In this document: positions 23,421 to 35,353 of the stretch, one piece after another
Position numbering within the stretch: position 1 is the stretch's first letter
Layout of the letters: every line of letters starts with the position of its first letter
DNA from: Serilophus lunatus
Taxonomy: Eukaryota; Chordata; Aves; Passeriformes; Eurylaimidae
Assembly: GCA_013399895.1 (NCBI GenBank)
Contig: VXBA01001826.1
Location: 3,574,236 to 3,638,235, forward strand
Reading direction: 5' to 3'
Length of the DNA: 64,000 bases
Position numbers and translations under genes: made by a program
Notes under the pieces: generated by a model
What the model was told of the DNA's origin: nothing
The model's input: the letters and a program-made list of their open reading frames with translations, nothing else
Databases searched by the model: none

Positions 23421-25391
23421 TCAGGCTACAAAACCAGGGCATTTTCTACTCCTGGTGAGGTCAATGAGACCTTCTCCTGTGTGAACTTGCTCTGTTCTTC
23501 AGTCCCTGAGCTGTGCCTCACCCCTTTCCACTTGCAGTATTTCCATGGTGCCTACAAGAGTCCATCAGTCCCTCAGACACGTTTGGGGCTTCTTTGCCTT
23601 CATCTTTTGTATCATCTGTGTCCAGTCCTGCAGTGCCAGAGCTGCTCTAGTGGTGCAGTGAAGCTGCATCACCAAACTGGGACAACATCTGCCTGCATTC
23701 AGCTGACTTGTATTTCCTTCTTAGCCTTGGTATTAATATCAAACTTGCAAAATCACAAGGTTTTAGGTTTTTATAGAGACAATACTCTTTGTGTGATGAG
23801 GCAGCTGATGGAAGTCTTAATACTGCAGGTGGTGAGCTGCCAATCCATGTGAAGCTGTGCTGTATTAGCACTCTGAGATCAGAAATATCCCTCCTGATAG
23901 TGGCAAGATCCCTCCAAAGGAGAGCTTTGTGAAGCAGAGAGCATTGCCTGTGCCTGGGCATGTGTGTGCACACAGCCCAGTGTGTGCCTGAGACCACACA
24001 CAGTCTGGCACACCCGGAATGCCTCCCGGGAATTTGGGTATTAGTGTGAAAAAGGAGGAAGAGTAACATCCCAGCTCCAAAAATACCTGGTTGCAAGACA
24101 GCCCCCGAGGCCAGGGGGGTGTTCTGGGCTGTCCCCAGTAGGTTGTGCCTGCAGAACTGGGGGCACTGGGGAGCTGACAGTGCTCAGTTCTTGTTCCTCT
24201 ACCCTCTTCCATACTCGGCTGTTCCCTTTCCTGGTGTGAGACAAGACCAGGGACAAGTGTGGGGTCCTGAGCCTCTCCTGCCTGGCTTGAGGGTCCTGTG
24301 TCCAGACCCTCTTCCAGGGCAGGCAGTGGAAGGGATGCCTGGAGGTCTGAAGTGAGATTTGAGGTGGTAACTAAACCACTGGTTTTTCAGTACCAAGAAC
24401 CTGCTTTTCAGTTGTAAAAATAACGGACCTGTAGGCAGGAAACAAAATGGATAATTTATAAAACGTAACTATTGTGGTGGTGGTGGCCAATAACATCATT
24501 GCAAAATTCTTTTCTCCTTTTCCCACTGTAATTCTCCACAGTCACCAGGCTGGTTTTTCCCCACCTTGATTCAAACAGCAAACAGAGCTCAGTTCAAGGT
24601 AAATCCTGCTCATCCCTCCAGGATTCATCATTCCCTTGACCAGTTCCAGATCCATCTCTTGTCTTGGTGTTTATAGCCAGGAGCCCAGCTGAGATGAAGG
24701 GCTGGGAGGGAGGGAGGGCTGTGTTGCTCTAAAAACCCCAGCCCTGATGGTGAAGCAGCATCCAGTGTGGTGAGAGCAGTCAGGGCAGAGTCTGCAATGA
24801 ATAAATACAGAATATGTCCTATGGAATAACTTGGTGATTCCCAATTAATACTCTAATTGCCCCTTTTTTAAATTATTGACTCCAGAATTACTGAGCTGAG
24901 TTGCAAATGCTGTGGAATACAAAAAGGAAGGAAGGACTCTTTATTGATGTTTTGGAAGTACAAATTATGTTTGTTGTGAAAAAATGAGAGACTGTCTGTT
25001 TAATTGGTCGTAGGATGCAATTTGTGAGCACTTAGGTAAGAAAAATACAGCTATCTAGGGGATTGTTAAGGATCCCTTTCCTCTGAGTCAGCAAAGTTCA
25101 GAGCTGGGAAGGAAACAGATCTATATTCCATAAAATTCAAATTAACCAGGAGCTCGGTCTGAGGGATTCTGTTGGCAGTGAGGGATGGGCTGACTCGGGT
25201 GGGCTGGGATGGATGGACAGAGAGGGAAAAGGAAGGTTTGGGGGCTCAGACCTCCAAAAGAAGAAGCAGAGTGTCTCCAGACTAAGGCAGTTTGACCCTA
25301 CTTCACATTCCCTTCTGGAACGTGGGGCAAGCCCACTGGGTCAGAGGAAGTTTCTGCCTGAAAACAGTAATTTGGGGCTCATCTAATGGCT
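23421..25391. other. unique stretch, 2 kb
   Basis: The GC-moderate part (23430-24380) holds only chance frames. The AT-rich part (24400-25150) includes a GGGAGGGAGGGAGGG motif at 24704. No exon was recognised. Confidence 0.5.
24704..24718 (+). other. potential G-quadruplex motif
   Basis: Four GGG runs are separated by single A residues. This is the tight-loop arrangement that forms stable parallel quadruplexes in vitro. Function here is unknown. Confidence 0.6.
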
Positions 25392-25621
25392 TGTGGTTGG
25401 CAGAGATTGAATATTGGGAAGGAATTCTTCTCTGTGAGAGCAGTGAGGCGCTGGCACAGGCTGCCCAGAGGAGCTGTGGCTGCCCCATCCCTGGGAGTGT
25501 CCAAGGCCAGGCTGGAGCAACCTGGGACAGTGGGAGGTGTCCCTGCCCAGGGCAGGGGGTGGGATGAGATGGTGTTTAATGTCCCTTCCAACCCAACCCA
25601 AACCATTCTGTGGTTCTGCAA
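25392..25621 (+). mobile_element. CR1 LINE 3' fragment, class I
   Basis: It runs from ATTGAATATTGGGAAGGAAT and TGAGGCGCTGGCACAGGCTG through GTGGCTGCCCCATCCCTGG to TTCCAACCCAACCCAAACCA and TTCTGTGGTTCT. There is a small duplication of CAACC. Confidence 0.94.
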
Positions 25622-27111
25622 TCTCTCCTGAAAAATAGAGGCCAAAGGCTGACCTAATGCTCCAGGATGCCCCTCCAGTCTGTAAATGAAAGCAGTGATT
25701 CCTCCCATCTTGCATGGATTTCCCAAGCAAAGGAAAATCCAAACTGTCTTTTCCTGAAGCACCTTGTGTTCCCTGTGCCTGTGGAGGGAGGTGAAAACCA
25801 GAATACAGGACAAACCTGTGACACCCACTGAAGGCACTGGAGGAAGGTGCTGAGGTCTCCAGAGCCATGGAATGCCATGGAATATCCCTAATTCCATGAA
25901 ATTAATATGTGACTCAACACAGAGCAGTGGTCTCTGCTCTCCAAAGTAGTTTCCCTCAGGAAGGGAACGTGGTGCTGCTGTGATTCTGACAAAGCCCTTG
26001 GAAAAACACCCCTGGAAGTTTGCTAGTGCAGACAGGTTCATTAACACCATTCAGTAGAAGTGAAGTTACACTCCAGGTGGCAGAAGCCTCTGAGATTAAA
26101 GATCAACATTAGGACTAAGAAAGGCTCTGCTCTTACTCATGTGATGACTCACAGGACTTGGCACAGGATTTCTTTGGGAAGAAGGAAATCAGGGCTGTCT
26201 GGTGTCATCATTTTTCATCAGTGAGGAGGAGGAGGGAGATGCTGAGGGGATGGATGTGAGAGTATGGCAAGGGATGGATGTGAGAGCATATCAGGGAATG
26301 GGTGGCACTGAAAGAGAGGATGTGGGGAGTTGAGCGGGGAGAGTCAAGGAAAGGCATACATGGATAGAACCAATGCAATGTGGGAGAGGCGGGCAGGAGG
26401 TGGCACATGTGATGGGAGTTGCTCCTGGCTGCTGCTCCCTGAAGGGCTTTGGCTGCACTCACTGCCTTTGACAGCTTGTGGAACAATTTGCTTCTCTGGG
26501 CTCTGCTTTCCGGGTCCTTCAGTCTATTCCTGCCTCTGGCTGGGTGCTGAGAAAGGGCATCACCTGCATTAACACTGAGACCCTGATCCTGCAGCCCACA
26601 CTCAGACAGGGCTTGGCCACTGACTTCAGCCTTTGTCATGCAGCTGGAAGGTGTTAAATCTTTACCATCCCACTGCAACCTCCTTTGAAACACTTTAATT
26701 AATAGTAATTCCTCCATCCTGAGCTGAGATTGAGTTGAGGAGTAACTGTATGTTCCTCCTGGGATTTTTTCCCCTCTTTGTTTTACCCAGATCTAATCAA
26801 TGCTATAAAGGGCAAAGCAGCACTTTTATTTATTTATCCTGGGAAGCAGCACAGCAAACAGTCCATCACTTTGCAGTTTGCTGACCAACACTGCAGATAA
26901 TCAGAGTTTTGGAGTCTCTTTGCAGGGAAGTCCTGTGGAGTGGGATACATCAATAATGATCACAGAATTTGATGGGAAGACCACCTTTTATAGATTTCAT
27001 GGCTTTCCATAGCAATAACATTGAAGGTTTTGTTCTACAGAAGAAAAATTAAAAGGGCAAGTTTTAATTCAAGCGTTTTAGGTTAAAAATTAATTTTTCA
27101 GTGCAAATTGA
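25622..27111. other. unique stretch with a minor tandem duplication
   Basis: GGGATGGATGTGAGAG occurs twice about 31 bp apart at 26245-26290. Positions 26740-27110 are AT-rich and repeat-free. No exon is supported. Confidence 0.5.
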
Positions 27112-27267
27112 CATAGAATCATAGAATTACAAAGTGGTTTGAGTTGGAAGGGACCTTAAAGCTTATCCAGTCCCACCCCCTGCCATGGGCAGGGACACCT
27201 TCCACTGTCTCAGGTTGCTCCAAGCCCCATCCAACCTGGCCTTGGACACTTTCAGGAATGGGGCAAT
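27112..27267 (-). mobile_element. CR1 LINE 3' fragment, class I
   Basis: It starts with the intact double tail ATAGAATCATAGAATTACAA, then GGTTTGAGTTGGAAGGGACC and CCATGGGCAGGGACACCTTC. It stops at TTTCAGGAATGGGGCAATTG. Confidence 0.94.
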
Positions 27268-28952
27268 TGTCATAGAAAGTGTCTTATGTTAGAGCTCTCC
27301 CATTTTTAATAAAAGAATAAAAGCTGGAACATTAAACGAGAAACAGTAAATTGTGACTTGGAGTTTTAATCTCAGAAGGGGCCATGGTTGATACGTTTTT
27401 CTATAAGGTTTGTCATTTCATTTCACATAGGTTATGGAAAACCCTTTCCCCTTCCTCTCCAGCCCTGGCAGGTAGGGGGTAATTCTCATGGAGCTGAGAG
27501 GATTCCCTGGCAAAGCCCCTCATTCCATGTGGCCATTGTTCATCCCGATCCAGGTGCTGTGTCCCTCTTCCCAAAGTCCTGCTGCTTCCCTTCCAAGGAA
27601 CTCTCATGCATCTCATTTGGCTGGATCTCCTTTCACAGCACACACTTCTTCCTCAAGGGCAAAATTTGCTTTCCAGCCCTGCCAGAGCAGCGTGGGCTGC
27701 TGGAGATAAGGGTGACAAATTGGGAATAAACTTGGGCCCTTGAATAAATGTGGGTCCTTTAGTGCTGTGGCTGTATCCAGCTTTTCCTGGGATGAAACAC
27801 AATCTGGGCACAGCACTTTGGCAGATCACTTATTAAATGCCCTCCTTGAGATGCTGAAAATGTTTGCCTTGGTTCCCTGACAGGATTGTTCACCCTGTCC
27901 CCTCCATCCTCAGTGGCAGCCCATGTCCCAAAGACCTTTCCCTCAACCACTTCCTATTTATCCACCTTCTAATTAGCACTGATTGCTTTGTCTCAGGTGG
28001 CTGGGTGGGAGTTTTCCCTGGATCCTGGCATGGACTTCGATATCCCTGTGGCAGAGCAGGATCCTGATGCAGGGCAGCCCATCATACCCAAAGCCAGCAG
28101 CCCTGGCACCTCCAGCACCCAGGCTGGGATCAGCAGGACTGGTCAGGAGTGCTCCTGGACACAGGAAAAAGGGATGGATCCTACCAGTGCCAGCAGTGCC
28201 CTCCAGCAACTTCACAACAGTGGGAACAACTGGCTTTAGTGGAGACCTCCCCAAAACCTGCTGCCTCTTGCTTCTAGGAGCCAAACAGAGCCTTGCCCAG
28301 GGGGTTTCATGGATTGTTTTGACAGAAGGATTTTTTTAAGCCTCTCATTTTGAGCTGGGCTTTTCTAGAAGGGACTTGTTAGAGCTTTGCTGTGTCCTTT
28401 CTGCTCAGGGCTGGATTTGAGGGAGTGCCAGCAGCATCCATTCAGGGCCAGCCTCAGGAAGGCACCCTGAGGTGTCCCAGGCGTGTCCCCCTTGTCACAC
28501 CAGTGGGAAAAGCCCTGTTGGCCTTTGCTGGGGCTCCTATTGATCCATCTCCCAAGGACACTGTTCTCAGTTAGTGGGACTGTCAGGGCGTCACACACAA
28601 ATATTTGCTCTGTGGAGAAGCACTTGGCAGCTTGTGGGTAAATATTATTAGAGCAGTGAGTAGCAGTGAGTAGCAGAGTGTTAATGCACTTCCAGACACA
28701 GGGACACCCTCTGCATTGATGTCAAGGAATGTGCAAACCCTCCCTTGCTCCTTCAGCCCCTGAGAAATAACCTCCCTGAGTCTGCACTGCCCCTGGAAAT
28801 GGTCTGTAGAGGAGAGGACCCCCAGAACAGACACCCCACTGGTGGAACTGGGGCTCCCAGAGGGTGCAGAGCCTCTGTCAGTCCATGGATTTCCAGGACA
28901 GCTCAGGGTGGAGGGTGGCACCTGCATGTAGCATTTTAGCCAGAGGTGGGTG
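27268..28952. other. unique stretch, 1.7 kb
   Basis: A splice-acceptor-like TGCTTTGTCTCAG precedes an open plus frame at 27997-28242 that ends in TAG. Codon and CpG evidence is weak. No repeat was recognised. Confidence 0.45.
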
Positions 28953-29183
28953 CTGATGGCCTCAAGTTGCACCAGGGTAGGTTCAGGTTGGATATTAGTT
29001 AAAATTTCTACATGGAAAGGGTTATCAGGCTGACAAGGGAAGTGATGGAGTCACCATCCCTGGAAGTCCTCAAAAAACATATGGATGTGGCACTTGAGAA
29101 CATGGTGAACACCAAGGTGGTGCTGAGTTGGACTCAGTGACCTTAGAGGGGTTTTCCAACCTCCCTGATTCCATGATTCTGTG
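28953..29183 (+). mobile_element. CR1 LINE 3' fragment, class III
   Basis: It carries GGCCTCAAGTTGCACCAGGG, AAGTGATGGAGTCACCATCC, ATGGATGTGGCACTTGAGAA and TTGGACTCAGTGACCTTAGA. It ends ATTCCATGATTCTGTG. Confidence 0.94.
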
Positions 29184-30044
29184 CTGGATGGTGAGTGCAG
29201 TCAGTGGTGACCATGCCCTGAGCTCAGTGGGTTCCTGCTCAGGCTCCAGCTGGGGATCACCAGGGATTTGGGTGGTGGTGGCAGGAGAAGAGATGGGAAG
29301 GGCTCACACAGGGCTCACTCTGCAGCTGTGGCACCAAAGGAGGGCACTGGGCTTTCAGCAGGAGGGTTTGCACACCCCTGGAGCTCTCAGCTCAACATGA
29401 TGTGCAGCAGCTGCTCTCAGCAGAGTGTGTCCACCAGCCTCATTAAAGTGGGCTGATGAGTTAATTGTTCCCTGTACTTAGAAACCAGAACCAGGAGGAA
29501 TTGCCAGAATATGTTCCCGGGGTGTGAAATGCTGGAAAATAATGGAGCTGAGGTCTAGACGTTTATGTTTAGCGCAGTATAAAAAAAGCAGAGCTGCGAT
29601 TTAAGGGAGCAAATAAAACATTCCACACAGTGCTGCCGTTTTACACAGCTCAGGTTCTTACAGCTTCTTCTACAAAGCGTGTGGTGGAGCTCAGTGGCAC
29701 AGGAGGTGGGATCTGGCTGGGCTGGGATTCCCAAATCTGTGGGATCCCCCACGAGTGCAGTGTTAACCCGCTGCTTCTGAGTGATGGGGAGCTTTCCCTG
29801 GGGCTGGATTTCCTTAAGAAGAAGCCTGGAGGGTCTGTAGGGTGTTGGCATTAGCCCATCACCATCACTGCACCTCCTGGTGGTCACTCACAGTCCAGCC
29901 CAGCACTGAGCCTGAGCACCTCTGTGTGATTAAAGTGTCTCTTTCAAACAGAAACGCAGTTAAGATGTCAGCAGTCAGACTCTCCTGCTCCCCTCGTCAC
30001 TTGAGCCAGTGGTTAATCATCTCTCTGCTCTAATTTGTGCCCTT
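29184..30044. other. unique stretch
   Basis: The minus frame at 29555-29887 and the plus frame at 29630-29854 overlap and show no domain. No repeat was recognised. Confidence 0.5.
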
Positions 30045-30330
30045 TATCTCATTTGAATTGGTTGGGCTTCAGCTTGAAGCCATTTAGTCCTGTTCTGTCC
30101 TTACCCTTTTGATTAAGGAGCCTTTTCTTATCCGGTATTGTCTGCAGATGAAAGTTCTTACCCAGAGTAATCACACCACCTTCCCATATCCCTTTGGATA
30201 AGCTAAACAGAACCAAGTCTTTAATTTTCTCTTTGTCAAGCATTTTCTTTGACCCTTGAATCATCTTTATGGCTCTATGCTGTACTTTTAACTTTTCTCC
30301 TAATCTGTAAAATCTGGGTGTTGAATTCAG
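30045..30330 (-). mobile_element. ancient degenerate CR1 ORF2 C-terminus
   Basis: The minus-strand frame within 30049-30618 keeps the layout of the CR1 ORF2 C-terminal segment. It has a KVQHRAIKMI motif after a leucine-rich start, then an L-x-L-F-S-L-x-K motif, then a DRTGLNGFKLK motif near the end. The nucleotide sequence no longer resembles the young copies. It is therefore far older than its neighbours, and nothing suggests it is functional. Confidence 0.75.
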
Positions 30331-30819
30331 TGTTTCACTTTTCAAATCAGAAGTGCAAGTCCTGCCAAGCCTCAAGCCCTTAGTGTGGAGACTGCCCCAT
30401 GCCCTGGCCCTCACCCTCCACCTCCCACCCCAGGCCTTCCAGCCCTCCAAGTGATGCTTGTTGAGCAGGAAGCCCAAAAGCCTGGAATTCAGGATCTCAG
30501 GGGCCGGCAGGAGGATGCAGCACAGCCTGAGCAGGGTCCACATTTCACACCAACCCTGCTGGAATCTCTGCTCCAGCTCACAGCCACCAAACCCATCCTC
30601 TTGCTGGCCACACCTCATGGAGTAGGAGTGAAGGCTATTGGAGGAGACCTGGCTGTGGCTTTGCCAGGTGGTCCTTCAGAGCCCTGCTTCTTGAGCACAG
30701 AGGATCTGTTGTTGCCCATCCCCAGAGCCACAGCAAGCACTGCTGAGGGCCCTGCTCCATCTCCTGCTGGGATCAGGATCTGGCCCCACCACCCTGCACT
30801 GACCCATCAAGGGGCTTAT

Positions 30820-31308
30820 ATCCCACCTGGAGAACAGTCCAGCTCAGGGGGGCACAACTCAGGAAGGATGTGGAACTGCTGGAGCAGGTCCAGAGGAGGC
30901 CACGGAGATGTTTCAAGAGCTGGAGCCCCTCTGCTCTGGAGCCAGGCTGGGAGAGCTGGGGGTGTTCGCCTGGGGAAGGGAAGGCTCTGGAGAGAATCCT
31001 TGCAATGTCTAAAGGGGCTCCAGGGGAGCTGGAGAGGGATTTGGGACAAGGGCCTGGAGTGACAATATGAGGGGAATGGCTTCCCATTGCCAGAGGGTTA
31101 AATGGGATATTGGGAAGGAATTCTCCCCTGAGAAGATGAGGACACCCTGGCACAGGGTGCCCAGAGAAGCTGTGGCTGCCCCATCCCTGGAAGTGTCCAA
31201 GGGCAGGCTGGAGCAACCTGGGATAGTGGGAGGTGTCCCTGCCCAGGGCAGGGGGTGGAATGGGATGATCTTTAAGGTCCCTTCCAACCCAAACCGTTCT
31301 GGGATTCA
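30820..31308 (+). mobile_element. long CR1 LINE 3' fragment, class I
   Basis: The ORF2 C-terminus is readable as ELLEQVQRRPRRCFKSW at about 30870-30920. It is followed by GGAATGGCTTCCCATTGCCA, the class I core and CCCTTCCAACCCAAACCGTT with a CTGGGATTC tail. It is about 490 bp and the longest plus-strand class I copy here. Confidence 0.95.
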
Positions 31309-34054
31309 TCCTGGGATTTGTCACACAATCCTTCCCATCAGCCTTTCCAATGAAGAGTGTGGGACTGTGCCCAGGGCAGTTGTCTGATCTGGTGCCTCAC
31401 CAAACTCTCCAGCCACATGTCATTAATCCCTCTTGGGAAGGCCAGCTCAGGATCAGGCTGAAGGAAAGCACACAAAGGCATTTCCCTGGATCTGGAGCTC
31501 ACTTCTCCTCACCTCCATGGTGCTTTCCTGACATGACTCTTCCCCTTGGCTGTTGTGGGGCCATGCTGTGCTCTGAGGGTGGGTTCAGGCAGTGCCTGTG
31601 AGGAGACACTCAAGCCTCCCAAACTCTAAGCTCCCAGTGCAGGGGGATGTTCCCATGGCCATCACTGAGGGCACCTCCAACTCCTCTTGGGCATTTGCTT
31701 TCTGCTCCTCCCATCAGGATGTGCAGGGGAGGAAAGAGGAGACCCAGAGTGACTCGGTTTTCTAAAACTTGGTTGAAGTTTCCACAACAACTCTTGGCCA
31801 TTTCCCAGCACCTCTAAGCTGGTTCCCTTTAGAAAAGCCAAGGAAGTGGAAGAAGTGAACTGCAGGAGGCAGATGGAAATCTGGGGTGTCCTTTTAAAAT
31901 CAGGGAACCTGTGGGACCATGAAGCCACTGAGGATCAAGCCCCTTAATAAATACTCCTGTCACTGTCTCAGAGCCATTCCAGGGATGGTTCATCCTCATT
32001 TCTTCTCAGCAAACCCTGCAGTCAACCCAAGGAGGGGGGTTATATTTGCATAGTCTTCACTTTTTTATCACTCTCTCATGTTTTTTGAAAGCTTGGATAT
32101 CTGAAGCACTTAGCTCTGCCTTGAGTGCCTCATTAAATTTCAGAACCCTGCTTTTCTAGGCTCCCTTAATTAAGCACTTGATTTGAAGTTTAAATCTGAA
32201 AGCTCGGTGTTGACTCCAGCTTTGCTGAGATGGTCTCTTTGGTGTATTACAGCTTGACCAGCCCCTTTCTGAAGGTCCCTCTCCCTGCTATCCCCAGGCA
32301 TCCCAAACTGCTGCAAACCCTGTCTTTCCAGTGTTGGCTGGAGACATTTTCCAAGGTTTACTTGAGCTCTTGAGCTCTGTTGTCACTTGAGTTTTCTGCT
32401 GCAGTTGGTTAATAAAGACTGTCCATTTAGCAGGTAACAGTTAAAAGACCAGCAAGAATTTTGTCCTGAGTGCTCAAGTAGCCTGTTGTTTGGTTGGTTG
32501 GTTGGAATTTTTTAAAGTTTTATAGAATATTTCATGTATTTGCATAACAGGGAGCCCCCTGTCAGGTGCCAAATGCTTTTTATATCTGCAGTTTAGGCTT
32601 CAGCTCAGGTGTGATGCCAAGGCTGGCACCTTGTGGGCACCACTTGCTGCTCACCCTGTCTCAGCCTCCATTTTAAAAGGAATGACTTCCCGGGTTTTGT
32701 TTTTCTGGATTTGCCTTATCCATCTCAGAAATCCTTACTTTAAATTGCCTCCTGCAACTGGTACATTCCAGCTGCTCCAGTATCTGCTCGAGGTGGTACA
32801 TCTCCTGTCTCCCATCCCTGGACACTTTTCCTTTCCACTCTTCTCCACTTGCCTCCATCAGACAGGCCCTCCTTGGTATGCCCATTGCATCCCAGCAAAG
32901 GTGGCAATCAGGACAGACTGTAATTTAATTGAATTTTCTTCTGAAGCTGTAAGTGGAATAATCCTAAAGCTTAGCTTTGCCTCTGAGTCACAGCCTTGGT
33001 CACTTGTGAAAGGTTTCTTTTTTATTAGTTTCTTGGTGTAATCAGCATCTCTCATTGCTGTCTTTGCCCTGAGAAATTTTTCTGAAGCTGTCTGGGGGTG
33101 GGGGCTGGCTGGGACCACACAGCTCCCTGTCAGACAGCTCTGTGCATGCGTGTGCATAGGCAGAAAGGCTCAACAATGGATTTGGAGGGGAACAACGTTA
33201 CTGCTCCGTGCAAAAGTAGCCTTTTCATTTGCTGAAGGTAACAGACACTTTCTGTTCTTCTCTACCCGCTTCCAGAATTTAGGACATGGTAAAAGGGACA
33301 GTGATGCCAGTGTGTTACAAGGTACAAATCTGCACAGAAACGTGGTCAAAATAAAACCAAAGCGTTGAGCAGCCCCTGCTGGGGCTTTGCTGAGCATTTT
33401 GGGACCTCCTGGGGCAGGGTCTGATGTCCCTGTGAAGGGGTGGCAGTGCCCTGCAGGCACTGAGGGTTAAGGAATTAGCAGGGAGGTGGAGACAGCTGCT
33501 TTAGCTCCATTTATAGATGGCCCTGGAAAGGTTAAATACCTGCCTGGGGCTGCACGTGGGGCTGGTGGCTGAGGGGGGACCTGAGTGCAGATCCCACATT
33601 CCCAGTCCCCCTCTGGCTGTTCCCAAGAGCTCTGCCCCTGGGCTGCTGGTCCTGCCCCCCATGGCCTCACACCCCCAGAGCTCGGGCAGGGCTGGGCTGG
33701 GGACATGTGTGCTGGCTTGGGCTGGGAGAGGGGTCATTTTCCTCACAGAGGAGCTGGAAGGGGCTGTGCTTTGGATTTGTGGCACAGTGTGATCCCACAG
33801 ACAGGGATGTTTTAGTTACTGCAGAGCAGGGCTGGCACTCGGGCAGGGGCTGCTCTGCTCCTCACCCCACCCACTGAGGGGGCTGGGAGGGGGCACAGCA
33901 GGGACAGCTGATCCCTGCTGGGATATTCCAGACCCTGTGGCATCGTGCTCAGCATGGAAAGCTGGGGAAGAAGGAAGGGGGTGATGTGGGAGGTGATGGT
34001 GATTGTCTGCCCAAGGCACCATCAGGTGTGATGGGGCCCTGATGTCCTGGAGAT
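31309..34054. other. unique stretch, 2.7 kb
   Basis: Mixed composition. Positions 32040-32180 and 32460-32600 are AT-rich, with a TTGG microsatellite at 32493-32508. 33380-34000 is GC-rich. The frame at 33150-33368 has a CTACCCGCTTCCAG acceptor-like site but no convincing exon. No RNA gene was recognised. Confidence 0.5.
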
Positions 34055-34204
34055 GTCCTGGAAGTGCTCAAGGGCAGGTTCGATGGGGCTTAGAGCAACC
34101 TGGGCTGGTGGAAGGTGTCCCTGCCTGGGGCAGGGGGTGGAACAAGATGGGCTTTAAGGTCCCTTCCAACCCAAACCATTCTGGGACTCTCTGGTGATTC
34201 TATG
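34055..34204 (+). mobile_element. CR1 LINE 3' fragment, class I
   Basis: It runs from CCTGGAAGTGCTCAAGGGCA and GGTGGAAGGTGTCCCTGCCT to TTCCAACCCAAACCATTCTG, then a GTGATTCTATG tail. The next sequence element is the LTR. Confidence 0.93.
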
Positions 34205-34205
34205 A

Positions 34206-34391
34206 AAGCTGCCTGCCCGTGGGAAGTGGGGATTGAATTCCTTGTTTTGCTTTGCTTGCATGTGCAGCTTTTGCTTTAGCTATTAAATTGTCTTTATCCC
34301 AACCCAGTTTTCTCACTTTTGCCCTTCCAATTCTCTCCCACATCCCACCCAGGGAAGCAAGTGAGTGACTGCATGGGGCTAAACCACCACA
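34206..34391 (+). mobile_element. endogenous retrovirus LTR fragment, same family as 467-695
   Basis: Readable blocks are TTGCTTTGCTTGCATGTGCA, TTTTGCTTTAGCTATTAAAT, TGTCTTTATCCCAACCCAG and TTTTCTCACTTTTGCCCTTC. A GTGAGTGACTGCATGGGGCT block follows, then AAACCACCACA where LTR homology ends. ATTAAA may be the polyadenylation signal region. It is opposite in orientation to the 467-695 copy. No internal retroviral genes are seen. Confidence 0.75.
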
Positions 34392-35107
34392 AGGTGACTG
34401 AGGATAAACCACAACAAGGTGAAATGTTGCAGAAAGTGGCTTGGGATGAATGAAGAACTGGATGACAGATGAATTCAGAGCAGACAAATTTGAGGAAACA
34501 TGGTAGTATCGATGTGCAGAGCTTGGTTTCCAGTTCAGTGCTTTGCCATCCTGCCTGCTGGGTGGATTCAGCACCTCCAAATTGGGCAGACACCCCATTG
34601 TTACACACAGTGCCCTTTGCATAGCCCCAGGGGAGGTTTGCTGTGGATCAGGAGGTGGTTTTCTTTGTTGACTCAAAAGATGAGACAAGGTTGATTCCTT
34701 TTGAGGTCCCATGTCAGCACAGCATGTGGGCAGGGCAGGAGGGATGCTGGAGGCGATGCAGATCTCCTCCTTCCTGCCCTAACACCTCAGGGCATTAAAT
34801 AAAGGCTGCATTTCTCCCTCCCTCCTTCCCCATCAGAAGAATTTAATCAAAAATCCCTCAGGATTCTACACAGAGCCACTGGCTTTATATTTTATATCAA
34901 GAGCTGGTCCAGCAAAACACTTAAGCTGGAGGGGTGTCCTTGTGCATCTAATTAGGCTGCTCTTGTGCTCACATTTGAACAAATAATTTACTGATTGCCT
35001 GGATCAGCCCCAGGGTACTGAGCACCTTCTGAACTGCCCCTTCTTCGTGTCGTGGAGCAGAGAATTTCCCATGGATGGACCTGGTGACCAGGGACAGGAC
35101 CCAGGAA
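34392..35107. other. unique stretch after LTR
   Basis: Near 34390-34425 a short near-repeat of AAACCACNACAAGGTGA follows the LTR end. The rest is not recognised. Confidence 0.45.
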
Positions 35108-35353
35108 GGACTGGAGCTGTGCCAGGGCAGGGTCAGGCTGGATAACAGGAAAAGGTCCTTCCCCCAGAGGGTGGGTGGGCACTGAACAGGCTCCCTAGGG
35201 TTTTGTCACAGCCCCAAACCTGACCTTTGTTTAGACAACACTCTCAGGGACAGGGTGAGATTGTTGGGATGTCTGTGCAGGGCCAGGAGCTGGACTGGAT
35301 GGTTCTGGTGGGTCCCTTCCAGCTCATAATATTCTATAATTTGTCTGTGATTC
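35108..35353 (+). mobile_element. CR1 LINE 3' fragment, class II
   Basis: It starts CAGGAAGGACTGGAGCTGTG and contains GGGTGGGTGGGCACTGAAC. Part of the GCTGCCAGAGCTCC block has been deleted. It ends TTCTATAATTTGTCTGTGATTC. Confidence 0.92.

Noticed and set aside
27997..28242. Possible terminal exon on plus
   Set aside because: The acceptor is fair, but the frame is low in CpG, shows no domain, and open frames of this length are common here.
30385..31062. Plus-strand open frame of 225 codons
   Set aside because: The second half is CR1 ORF2 C-terminus; the first half has proline-rich chance composition.
33150..33368. Open frame with an acceptor-like CTACCCGCTTCCAG
   Set aside because: The donor context is weak and no conserved feature is visible.
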